Of a stretch of DNA of 31,084 nt, positions 24,636 through 31,084 are shown in pieces. Under the pieces are notes generated by a model. That model searched no databases. It was given only the letters and a program-made list of their open reading frames with translations, and was not told where the DNA came from. Made by a program: the position numbers and the translations under genes. This DNA comes from JAKASV01 sp964595035 (GTDB taxonomy: Bacteria > Babelota > Babeliae > Babelales > Vermiphilaceae). The stretch is taken from NCBI GenBank assembly GCA_964595035.1, contig CAZQNW010000007.1:1-31084 (forward strand). Reading direction: 5' to 3'. The number at the start of each line of letters is the position of its first letter. Within the stretch, counting starts at the first letter, position 1.

Positions 24636-25967
24636 TTATATATTATCAATTGCTGTACGTAGTTGATTTGAAAGTTTGGTTGCAAGAACTTCTGCATTCT
24701 TTTTTTCTTCTGATTCAACAAGAATACGCAATAGAGGTTCAGTTCTTGAATAACGAACTATAAAACGTGCTGCAGGATAGTCCTTCTGGTTTTTGGCAAG
24801 TATCTCTGTTATAGGTGCTTTATTGAGTTCCCTCTTTTGATTAACGGGAATATTAACTAAAACCTGTGGATAATGTTCAAATGTGGACATATCCCAATTT
24901 GAAGTCTGCATGATAGAATCTAGAACCATTAATGCAGTATACATACCATCGGAACTATCCAGATACTGTGGCATAATAATATGACCTACAGGTTCACCGC
25001 CAAGATTGAGCTTTCGGAGTTTCATTTCTTCTATAACATATTGATCACCAACATCGGTACGGATCAATTTCTTATTTTGTGCTGCTAAATATTTGTTTAA
25101 TCCCTCATTGCTGAACGTTGTTCCGATTATTGCTGGTGTATTTTTGAATGAGGTATGATGTGTGAGTAGCGCTAAGATGTCGTCACCATCTTTAATGTGT
25201 CCATAACGGTTTACCGCAATGACACGATCGCCATCACCATCGAAAGCAAACCCAGCGTCTGCTTTGTGTGCCTTGACTGCATCGATTAAACTTTTCGGAA
25301 ACAACGAGCCGCAGTTTTTATTAATGTTTTGACCATCGGGAGTAGCATTTATTGTGATAATATTGGCTCCAAATGTTCGAAATATGTGGGGTGCGAGTGT
25401 TGATGTTGCGCCATGAGCACAATCAAGTACAATGGTTTTTCCTTGCAGGAAATGTTCATTAAAATATGTAGAAAGTGTATGAATATAAGGTTCACCTGGA
25501 TTGAGAGCTCTAAAATCATTACCAACATGTGTATGATCTATTGAGTTTACATTGACTGTCTTGAACAATTCTAAAATGCGTCTTTGGTCCGCATCGCCTA
25601 TCTTGCTACCGTGCCCATCAACTATCTTCAAGCCATTGTATTGACTTGGATTATGTGATGCCGTGATAATAATCCCGCAATTAAATGCTTTATTCATGCG
25701 GGTAAGCATGCATGCTGTAGGAGTAGGTAAGGCAAGAGCATCAAATATCTTACAGTCGGTTAATAGGAGGCCACTTTTAAGCGCAGCTTTAATGAAGTGG
25801 CATGATGATCTAGTATCATGAGCTAAAAGTATTGATGGGGCACAATGATTTTTCTCAATAGCCCACTGAGCAATAGCATAACCTAGTTTAGGTAATTCTT
25901 GAATGGTTAGGGGTGATGTACCTATTAATGTTCGGATCCCATCAGTACCAAAAAATAGGTGAGACAT
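24636..25967 (-). CDS. glmM: Phosphoglucosamine mutase GlmM
   Basis: Interconverts glucosamine-6-phosphate and glucosamine-1-phosphate for UDP-GlcNAc synthesis. The 443-residue protein has all four phosphohexomutase domains. TASHNP carries the phosphorylated serine (S104) and DGDGDR (243-248) binds the metal. The sugar loop is GGEPVGH (323-329) where GlmM normally has GGEQSGH, and the phosphate loop is RYSRTEP (405-411) where the family usually has R.SGTEP. The family and the cdaR-glmM context favour GlmM; the changed loops leave some doubt about substrate preference. Shine-Dalgarno GAGGAG six bases before the ATG. The next gene upstream, cdaR, ends 17 bases before. Confidence 0.9.
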   Translation of the reverse strand: MSHLFFGTDGIRTLIGTSPLTIQELPKLGYAIAQWAIEKNHCAPSILLAHDTRSSCHFIKAALKSGLLLTDCKIFDALALPTPTACMLTRMNKAFNCGIIITASHNPSQYNGLKIVDGHGSKIGDADQRRILELFKTVNVNSIDHTHVGNDFRALNPGEPYIHTLSTYFNEHFLQGKTIVLDCAHGATSTLAPHIFRTFGANIITINATPDGQNINKNCGSLFPKSLIDAVKAHKADAGFAFDGDGDRVIAVNRYGHIKDGDDILALLTHHTSFKNTPAIIGTTFSNEGLNKYLAAQNKKLIRTDVGDQYVIEEMKLRKLNLGGEPVGHIIMPQYLDSSDGMYTALMVLDSIMQTSNWDMSTFEHYPQVLVNIPVNQKRELNKAPITEILAKNQKDYPAARFIVRYSRTEPLLRILVESEEKKNAEVLATKLSNQLRTAIDNI

Positions 25968-25984
25968 GAGTAACTCCTCATTGC

Positions 25985-26468
25985 CTAGGATTGGTTTGCT
26001 TGTGACAATACTTCAACCGGGNNNNNNNNNNNNNNNNNNNNNNNNNNNNNNNNNNNNNNNNNNNNNNNNNNNNNNNNNNNNNNNNNNNNNNNNNNNNNNN
26101 NNNNNNNNNNNNNNNNNNNNNGACAATACTTCAACCGGGATTGGTGCAGGACAATAGTGTATCAATTTTATTGTGGCTGGTAAAAATAAATTTTGGTTAT
26201 CAATAATGGTATATGACATGGGTTTTGAGTAGCGACTGGCATCAAGATGAATAGCTAATTGTTCTTTGTCAAGCATATTGAGGTTTTTACGTGTTCCTGC
26301 CAGTGTTACTTGTATTGTTTCCGGAGATTTGATTATTGTACCTGGGGTTTCATTATAGAAATAAATAGGAACATCGAGGCTCATAGAATCATAACGTGAT
26401 TGTTTATATGTGTACCATAGACTAAACCCTAATGCTATAGATGAAATTTTAATGAGAAGCTTGTTCAT
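25985..26468 (-). CDS. cdaR: CdaR/YbbR-domain protein, interrupted by a likely false gap
   Basis: CdaR is the membrane-anchored, YbbR-domain partner of the cyclase CdaA. An N-terminal anchor (about 4-20, LLIKISSIALGFSLWYTY) is followed by one YbbR repeat: DVPIYFYNETPG, PETIQVTLAGTRKNLNML, IHLDASRYS and a final CPAPIPVEVL. Other CdaR proteins have up to four repeats; this one has one. The 100 N inside the gene are flanked by the same 18 bases. If they are one sequence, the frame closes at TAG (25985-25987), giving 121 residues ending LSQANQS, and the stop falls 17 bases before glmM. The start overlaps the cdaA-like gene by 20 bases. Confidence 0.78.
26022..26121. other. Assembly gap (100 N), probably false
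   Basis: Exactly 100 N. The 18 bases to the left (26004-26021) are identical to the 18 to the right (26122-26139). Two contig ends that overlap but were not merged would give this pattern. Removing the N and one copy restores an open frame in cdaR. Confidence 0.95.
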
Positions 26469-27267
26469 GTCTTTGTTCTTTTTTGTTAAGGTGTTTAACG
26501 TATGTATTGCCTTTTTTTGATGAATTTTTGTAAAGATATTGTATTAATATTGTGCGAAAGTTGTTACTTGAAATATGCTCGATGAGATTCCCTTGTATTG
26601 CGACATCAAAACTATTGGTATCTGGGTTACATTTAAAAGCTAATATGTTGTTTTTTATACTTACTTGAATTGCGGATTCCCATTGATTGTTCAATGAAAT
26701 TTCTTGTATCCAAGTACAATTAATTCCTTTTAATAGTCCGGAACTTGATAGCCACATAAATGTATTTTGATCGTATAGACTGCTTTCTAGAAGTAGCACG
26801 GTAGTATTTTTTTGCAGCTGGGTATTGATACGATATGATGTCATTAAAAAAGCATCAAGATCGACGTCATGTTCAATGATTCCCATTACCTGTTTTCTGT
26901 TGTTCATTGCTATAAGACATGACTGTATAAGTTCATCGTACCATTCAGAACCTAATCGTGCTGGGGCTATTGTATATGGTGCTATAAAATGCTTTGCTAA
27001 TACATCTTGGTGTACAATGATACACAGAGTTGCCCAAACCGGTGCATAAGTAATAAGTCCTGTTAGGATCATATTTAATTCTAAATAATAACTTGCTAAA
27101 ACAAGAAAGAAATAACCATAAAAATACCATACGAGAGCGTGTATCTTGTCTTTATTCAGCCAAATGGATACGCGGTATATAAGTATTGTGATAAATAAAA
27201 GCTCAGTAATATCTTTCCAACTAGGTATGAATAAAGAATATAGATATGAGTTTGATAGCCAATTCAT
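26449..27267 (-). CDS. CdaA-like membrane protein with degenerate cyclase (DisA_N) domain
   Basis: The 272-residue protein matches CdaA, the membrane-bound diadenylate cyclase. It has three N-terminal membrane helices (about 20-36, 44-62, 68-88), then a domain alignable to DisA_N: ELIQSCLIAMNNRKQVMGIIEHD (112-134) corresponds to the CdaA start of domain, and the following strands and the final VAIQGNLIE match in order. The catalytic residues are lost. DGA is DQN (166-168), and RHRAA is QWESA (195-199). It is therefore unlikely to make cyclic di-AMP. It precedes cdaR and glmM as in the Firmicutes operon, overlapping cdaR by 20 bases. A good Shine-Dalgarno (AAGGGG) and an intact frame show that it is not a decaying pseudogene. 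Fold assignment is from motif order and context. Confidence 0.72.
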   Translation of the reverse strand: MNWLSNSYLYSLFIPSWKDITELLFITILIYRVSIWLNKDKIHALVWYFYGYFFLVLASYYLELNMILTGLITYAPVWATLCIIVHQDVLAKHFIAPYTIAPARLGSEWYDELIQSCLIAMNNRKQVMGIIEHDVDLDAFLMTSYRINTQLQKNTTVLLLESSLYDQNTFMWLSSSGLLKGINCTWIQEISLNNQWESAIQVSIKNNILAFKCNPDTNSFDVAIQGNLIEHISSNNFRTILIQYLYKNSSKKGNTYVKHLNKKEQRHEQASH

Positions 27268-27374
27268 AACAAACCCCTTTTTAAAATATCTCTACTAACC
27301 CTAGAATAATTTTTTAATTTTGTACAGTTGTTTGAATTATAAGAAAGGCATTTAGAGATGATGAAGTTAATAGG

Positions 27375-27950
27375 TTATGGATTTAAGCTGAATCGTTCTA
27401 ATATGGGGGTGCCTTCTGAACTGTCGCTTGTTACACTGTCTGTGCCTGGGCTTTTTGCTTCTTGTTCAAAAAGGTACGCTTGCTGCCCTTTGCGTAGCGA
27501 GAATTCTTTGAGGAGTTTTTCAAAGCTTAACGTGGTCCAGTCGCGTGTTGCAGGTAGTTGCCGAATAAGAGTTTTAGTCCCATCCGTATGCTGAAAATAA
27601 TGACTTGTTGATCCATCGAACAATATTTTTGTGACGATGTTAGGAGCTTGTCCTTGTATTTGCGTAAATAAAGTTTGCGCTAAATGTTGTGCTTTGAGCG
27701 CTACGAATTTTCTTTTGATTGCTTCTAAACAATGAGTAGGGGCTTGATCTTGTAAGTAGTGAGAAATATTTACTAATTGTTCGGGTAGATTGGTCCCTGT
27801 TATGTATGGTATATAATGTTGTTCTATTGCATCAGCTAATTGGATTAAACGAGTATCGTCTGAACAAATGCACTGAGGAACTTCCATGCTCAGACTTATA
27901 TTCTTACAAAAAAGAAACATGATGAAAAAAGTAAACAAAGATTTCTTCAA
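27375..27950 (-). CDS. Secreted protein of unknown function
   Basis: A 191-residue protein that I do not recognise. The first 21 residues form a clear signal peptide (KKS then SLFTFFIMFLF). The TTG at 27950 is chosen as start because AGGAAG lies six bases upstream and the result begins like a classic signal sequence; another TTG at 27965 has no such site. The mature part is mostly helical in look, has C27 and C29 near its start and C74 further on, and ends in a Ser/Thr-rich tail. It resembles the secreted protein at 30094-30669: IVTKILFDG and DWTTLSFEKLLKEF recur there at the same spacing. Divergent from trpS. Confidence 0.75.
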   Translation of the reverse strand: MKKSLFTFFIMFLFCKNISLSMEVPQCICSDDTRLIQLADAIEQHYIPYITGTNLPEQLVNISHYLQDQAPTHCLEAIKRKFVALKAQHLAQTLFTQIQGQAPNIVTKILFDGSTSHYFQHTDGTKTLIRQLPATRDWTTLSFEKLLKEFSLRKGQQAYLFEQEAKSPGTDSVTSDSSEGTPILERFSLNP

Positions 27951-28071
27951 AGTTCTTCCTAACAATGTATAATTATTGAATAATGTATTTATGTTAATGT
28001 TCTCGTTATTATTGTCAAGTATATACGCAGTAGAAATTGATAGAAAGAAGAATAAAAGATAAGGAAATAGT

Positions 28072-29073
28072 ATGGATCAAAAACAGGTTATATTAACAGG
28101 AGACAGACCTACAGGTCCGTTGCATTTAGGACATTACATAGGGTCTTTGGCAAACCGTGTTACATTGCAAGAAACCTGTACGCAATATGTATTGTTAGCA
28201 GATATGCAGGCATTGACTGATAATTACGATAATCCTAAAAAAGTACGCACGAATATTATAGAAGTAGCTCTGGATTACCTTGCAGTAGGTATTGATCCGA
28301 ATAAGTCAACAATTTTTATTCAATCTAAGGTCCCTCAGATTGCTGAATTAGCTATAATCTATCTTAACTTAGTGACGGTCAATAGATTAAAGCGTAACCC
28401 GACGGTAAAAACAGAAATTAAACAAAAGGGTTTTGGCGAGAATGTTCCGGCAGGATTTTTAATATACCCCGTACATCAGGCGGCAGATATTACTGTGGTG
28501 AAAGGAACCCTTGTTCCTGCTGGAGAAGATCAACTGCCTTTGATTGAACAAGCGAATGAAATTGTAAGAAGTTTTAACAGAATATACAATTGTTCAGTAC
28601 TCCAAGAAATTAGTCCTTTAATGTCTCACGTTTCTCGCTTGCCTGGCCTTGATGGTAAGGCAAAAATGAGCAAATCTCTTGGGAATGCCATTTTTCTGTC
28701 AGATCCGGCGGATACAGTAGCTAAAAAAGTTATGAGCATGTATACCGATCCGGATCATGTTCGTGCAAGTGATCCGGGTAAAATTGAAGGCAATGTTGTA
28801 TTTACCTATTTAGATGCATTCGATCCTGATAAAGACACTGTTGCGGAAATGAAAGAACATTATCAGCGTGGCGGACTTGGAGATGTTGTTGTTAAGCGTC
28901 GCTTGATTGATGTACTGAATAACCTTTTAGAGCCTATGCGTATTAAACGTACGCAGCTTGCAAAAGACCCGGAAGAGGTAATGAAAATTTTGCTGAAAGG
29001 TTCAGAAAAAACACGTACCGTTGCTGAAGCTACAATGCAAGAGGTGCGATCTGCCATGTGTCTTGATTATTAA
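28072..29073 (+). CDS. trpS: Tryptophanyl-tRNA synthetase
   Basis: Class I synthetase that charges tRNA-Trp (its substrate is encoded at 7805). The 333-residue protein has the HIGH-type motif in GDRPTGPLHLGHYIGSL (about 10-26), the TrpRS signature region VHQAADITVVKGTLVPAGEDQ (about 134-154), and the KMSKS loop (AKMSKSLGN, about 201-209). Length is normal for the bacterial enzyme. AAGGA precedes the ATG. Divergent from the secreted-protein gene upstream. Confidence 0.97.
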   Translation: MDQKQVILTGDRPTGPLHLGHYIGSLANRVTLQETCTQYVLLADMQALTDNYDNPKKVRTNIIEVALDYLAVGIDPNKSTIFIQSKVPQIAELAIIYLNLVTVNRLKRNPTVKTEIKQKGFGENVPAGFLIYPVHQAADITVVKGTLVPAGEDQLPLIEQANEIVRSFNRIYNCSVLQEISPLMSHVSRLPGLDGKAKMSKSLGNAIFLSDPADTVAKKVMSMYTDPDHVRASDPGKIEGNVVFTYLDAFDPDKDTVAEMKEHYQRGGLGDVVVKRRLIDVLNNLLEPMRIKRTQLAKDPEEVMKILLKGSEKTRTVAEATMQEVRSAMCLDY

Positions 29074-29147
29074 TAAAAATCTTTTTTTGTGCGGAGTGAG
29101 TTTGGTAGTATATGAGCTGATAGAAATATAACCTATAAGGAGGGTTT

Positions 29148-29741
29148 ATGAGACATGACTTCCAGATTGCGCATAATAGTGGTTTAATACGAGGTTCTTT
29201 AGTTCCTGTTTTGGCTATTACACTTTTTTGCATATTTGTTGTTATAGCAATTTTTAATACGTTCGTAGCAACTAAAGATTATGAAGGAGAGATAATAGAA
29301 CGTGATATTAAAAAATTAGCCGATGCTATCTACCGGATCGAAAAGGATTGTAAAATCTATACGGTTGAAAGTACGCTCAACTCGATTAATTTTCTTAATG
29401 TTAAATCATTCGTTGGTTCTCAAGTTGGTCCTATTAATTTAAAGCATCCTGAACGCTGGCAAGGGCCTTATATGGATCGTAATCCATCTATTCAAAGCAT
29501 AGAATATCTTTTGGTGCGTACCAAAAAGGGATATTTTGTAACACCTGGGAAAGGTGTCAGGCTTCCAAATGGGAAAATTGTGGGAGAAGATATTAAGCTT
29601 GATGAGGATTCAGATATCGAGGCAATGATGAAGGATGAGCAGCAATTTGGATATAAGGGCAAATCTTTAGCTGCACCTGTAGATATCAAAAAGCGAGGTC
29701 CTTTTTATATTCCTGGTGCCCCACTACATTATTCTTTGTAG
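29148..29741 (+). CDS. Single-pass membrane protein, possibly pseudopilin-like
   Basis: A 197-residue protein without a sure family. A short polar N-terminus (1-16, ending IRG) is followed by one strong membrane helix (17-41) and a soluble domain. The layout recalls type II secretion pseudopilins: RG before a hydrophobic stretch, a charged helix after it (ERDIKKLADAIYRIEKD), and a WQGPY (104-108) like the W.GPY of GspG-type proteins. The usual GFTLIE motif and glutamate at +5 are absent, and GSLVPV is found instead, so this is only a suggestion. A very strong Shine-Dalgarno AAGGAGG precedes the ATG, pointing to high expression. Pairs with the small gene that starts eight bases after its stop. 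Confidence 0.65.
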   Translation: MRHDFQIAHNSGLIRGSLVPVLAITLFCIFVVIAIFNTFVATKDYEGEIIERDIKKLADAIYRIEKDCKIYTVESTLNSINFLNVKSFVGSQVGPINLKHPERWQGPYMDRNPSIQSIEYLLVRTKKGYFVTPGKGVRLPNGKIVGEDIKLDEDSDIEAMMKDEQQFGYKGKSLAAPVDIKKRGPFYIPGAPLHYSL

Positions 29742-29749
29742 AGCAAGCT

Positions 29750-30082
29750 ATGAAACATTTTACCAAAATAGGCTTGGCTGTAATTGCCTTATGGTTATTA
29801 CTTCTTCCGTTGCTTCTTTATTGCCAATATGGTCATTTTAAGCGCACATCTCAATATGCTCAGCCTAACCTTCCTTATGGACCTAAAGACCAAGAACCAT
29901 GGTATCAAAGCCGTAAGTTTGAAGAGACCGACTTCCAAGAAGAACAGACACCTTTTGAATTGCAACGCCAAGAGACAGAAAGCCTCTGGCACGTTGTAGG
30001 TCCTTTAGAACGTGAAAGTTACATCAAAAAACAGGACGAAGATCATTTTGAACCTGGTTCTCGCATTGGACTCTATCCCTAA
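29750..30082 (+). CDS. Small membrane-anchored protein of unknown function
   Basis: A 110-residue protein with a basic start (KHFTK), a hydrophobic helix (about 7-25, IGLAVIALWLLLLPLLLYC) that may be an uncleaved anchor or a lipoprotein-less signal, and a highly charged, proline- and glutamate-rich soluble part without cysteines. I do not recognise it. It follows the 29148 gene by eight bases, so the two are probably co-expressed and may act together at the membrane. Its end faces the convergent secreted-protein gene, 11 bases away. Confidence 0.6.
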   Translation: MKHFTKIGLAVIALWLLLLPLLLYCQYGHFKRTSQYAQPNLPYGPKDQEPWYQSRKFEETDFQEEQTPFELQRQETESLWHVVGPLERESYIKKQDEDHFEPGSRIGLYP

Positions 30083-30093
30083 TGCTCTATAAC

Positions 30094-30669
30094 TTATCGA
30101 GCGATAGGTCTAGAAAGGACAAATGGTTCTTGTTCATCCTCATCATAGTCGGCAGGGAGATCTGGGTTCCTATTTATTGGAAAAAATGGGTGAAGACCAC
30201 GCAATTTCCAGGCTTGATGTACCGTATAATATTTTTCTATGATTTCATCGATACTAAGGTTGCTCCAGTTTGACCTTAATTGGTAAGGATCGTTATCAGA
30301 TTCACGAGGGCTTACCTCATGCGTTCTATCAATTCTACGGCCGTCAAACAGCTGCACTTGAGTAACAACTTCATACCCTAAAACTTTGAAAGTTTTGTTT
30401 GCATAGTCTTTTAATAGTTCAACACGAATCATATCAATAGCGTCACCAGTTAAGTTCTTTAACCAAGGATGAATTGCTTCGATGATGGCTGAAATAGGAG
30501 CTTTTGCGTGTATTCCATTTTTAACAATGGTTTCTATTTGTTGTATTATATAGTCTCTTGCTAATGAACATAATGATGGCAATTGACGTGTAACTTCACT
30601 TGCGCTATAGAGGTCTGAGGTAAGCCCAAGTGCCAGTTCAAGTGTCATGAAAACATGTAATAATTTCAT
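30094..30669 (-). CDS. Secreted protein of unknown function, paralogue-like to 27375-27950
   Basis: A 191-residue protein with an N-terminal hydrophobic segment (about 3-22) that looks like a signal peptide, then a helical region (30-100), VVTQVQLFDG (101-110), NWSNLSIDEIIEKY (134-147) and an acidic, proline-rich tail. The two motifs correspond to IVTKILFDG and DWTTLSFEKLLKEF of the other secreted protein, with 25 residues from the G of FDG to the W in both. No family is recognised. AGGA lies seven bases before the ATG. The region upstream has no gene to the window end. Confidence 0.72.
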   Translation of the reverse strand: MKLLHVFMTLELALGLTSDLYSASEVTRQLPSLCSLARDYIIQQIETIVKNGIHAKAPISAIIEAIHPWLKNLTGDAIDMIRVELLKDYANKTFKVLGYEVVTQVQLFDGRRIDRTHEVSPRESDNDPYQLRSNWSNLSIDEIIEKYYTVHQAWKLRGLHPFFPINRNPDLPADYDEDEQEPFVLSRPIAR

Positions 30670-30807
30670 AATAAAATCCTAAAAGAAAGTTGTACTTTAC
30701 TTCTATTCATCTATATATAGCTATATCGTAACTGAATTATTTTTACAATAAAATTATTACAAATTGTTATGATGGCAGAAGGGCTGTTTCGTTTGAATGC
30801 TTTCTCT

Positions 30808-30829
30808 GGAGGGATTTTCCCTTCTTTTT
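30808..30829 (+). terminator. Terminator-like hairpin in the 3' intergenic region
   Basis: GGAGGG (30808-30813) and CCCTTC (30819-30824) pair (one G-T) around ATTTT and are followed by five T. The form is a rho-independent terminator on the plus strand, yet no plus-strand gene lies upstream. AGAAGGG (30777-30783) is also complementary to CCCTTCT (30819-30825), so two exclusive stems are possible. Confidence 0.45.
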
Positions 30830-30909
30830 ATGAAAACTAACATTTTAATATCCCAATCAACTTTTTCAACGATGCATTTAAGCATCTGGAACACTTTGTG
30901 CTTCATTTA

Positions 30910-30965
30910 ACTTCCTGTTTTTTTAGATTTTTTACTTGTTTCTAAAACAGGAAGTACAGGAAGTT
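30910..30965. repeat. Long inverted repeat with a tandem ACAGGAAGT copy
   Basis: ACTTCCTG (30910-30917) pairs with CAGGAAGT (30948-30955) and TTTTAGA (30921-30927) with TCTAAAA (30941-30947), giving 15 pairs with one 3-base bulge. A second ACAGGAAGT follows directly (30956-30964) and is succeeded by TTTT, so it offers an alternative right arm. Confidence 0.5.
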
Positions 30966-31084
30966 TTTACTTTAAATTCGAACTTTTTTCAAGGAACAAT
31001 GCCTAGATTTTAAGACAGTCTTAGAATTCACTAAAGTTCGGACACTATTCATTTTAGACGCTCCCTCAAGTTAAATACAATACT

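Larger units (their letters stand above)
30670..31084. other. Intergenic region of about 415 bases with several inverted repeats
   Basis: No convincing gene is seen. It holds a palindrome ATATAGCTATAT (30715-30726), a hairpin with T-run (30808-30829), GATGC-6-GCATC (30871-30886), a long inverted repeat (30910-30965) and a dyad TAAGACAGTCTTA (31011-31023). The density of dyads is higher than elsewhere in the window. It should contain the promoter of the minus-strand gene at 30669 and perhaps a small RNA or the end of a transcript. Confidence 0.6.

Noticed and set aside
26449..27267. The CdaA-like gene as a decaying pseudogene
   Set aside because: The frame is intact, the membrane helices and domain order are kept, it has a good ribosome binding site and overlaps cdaR. 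Loss of only the catalytic motifs points to change of role and not decay.
30769..30840. 23-codon reading frame starting ATGATG in the 3' intergenic region
   Set aside because: Short, no clear ribosome binding site, and it runs through the terminator-like hairpin. It may be a leader peptide but there is no real support.
1..31084. CRISPR arrays, insertion sequences, prophage or integration sites
   Set aside because: No regularly spaced repeats, transposase or integrase genes, or tRNA-end duplications were found; the only long duplication is the 18 bases beside the second gap, best explained by assembly.

Overview
The window is an AT-rich, gene-dense bacterial chromosome segment dominated by housekeeping genes. 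It has 24 protein genes or gene fragments with a recognisable family, five unassigned ones, and seven tRNA genes (one cut by an assembly gap). No mobile element, prophage, CRISPR array or rRNA was seen. My best guess at the source is a reduced, host-associated lineage such as Candidatus Dependentiae (TM6). This is inferred from low GC, divergent core proteins, thymidine salvage and small secreted orphan proteins next to a normal transcription/translation core. The sequence alone does not prove the phylum. Two runs of exactly 100 N (2988-3087 and 26022-26121) show that this is a scaffold; the second is flanked by an 18-base duplication and is probably not a real gap.

Layout. 1-2.9 kb: radA and tdk (minus strand, coupled by an ATGA overlap) divergent from an rluB/rsuA-type pseudouridine synthase. 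2.9-3.4 kb: a tRNA-Gly(CCC) cut by the first gap, then the N-terminal part of a membrane protein on the minus strand. 3.6-7.0 kb: murA, convergent with a solitary atpG, then a coupled pair of a YacP/Rae1-like NYN nuclease and tsaE, ending in a probable terminator. 7.1-19.3 kb: a tRNA cluster (Tyr, Gly, Thr, Thr) with a good sigma70-like promoter, rpmG, tRNA-Trp, secE, nusG, rplK, rplA, rplJ, rplL, rpoB and rpoC. This is the classical order except that tuf is missing from its usual place before rpmG. 19.4-23.8 kb: tRNA-Val, rpsO, pnp, rph and a divergent protein that looks like the DNA polymerase III delta subunit. 24.0-27.3 kb (minus): an operon read cdaA-like, cdaR (YbbR), glmM, DUF502. 27.4-30.7 kb: trpS, a possible pseudopilin-like membrane protein with a small partner, and two secreted orphan proteins that look like paralogues. 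30.7-31.1 kb: no gene, but several inverted repeats.

The most interesting points are these. (1) The cdaA-cdaR-glmM cassette, which in Firmicutes makes and controls cyclic di-AMP, is kept here, but both catalytic motifs of the cyclase (DGA and RHR) are replaced. This suggests a pseudo-cyclase kept as a membrane scaffold for GlmM. (2) RpoB carries an insertion of about 60 residues with four CxC/CxxC pairs in its N-terminal region, which looks like a zinc-ribbon module. (3) There is a candidate cryptic HolA. (4) Two secreted proteins 2 kb apart share aligned motifs at identical spacing.

The genes fit together as information processing (tRNAs, ribosomal proteins, RNA polymerase, RNA decay by PNPase and RNase PH, TrpS) plus cell-wall precursor supply (GlmM makes glucosamine-1-phosphate for UDP-GlcNAc, which MurA then commits to peptidoglycan).
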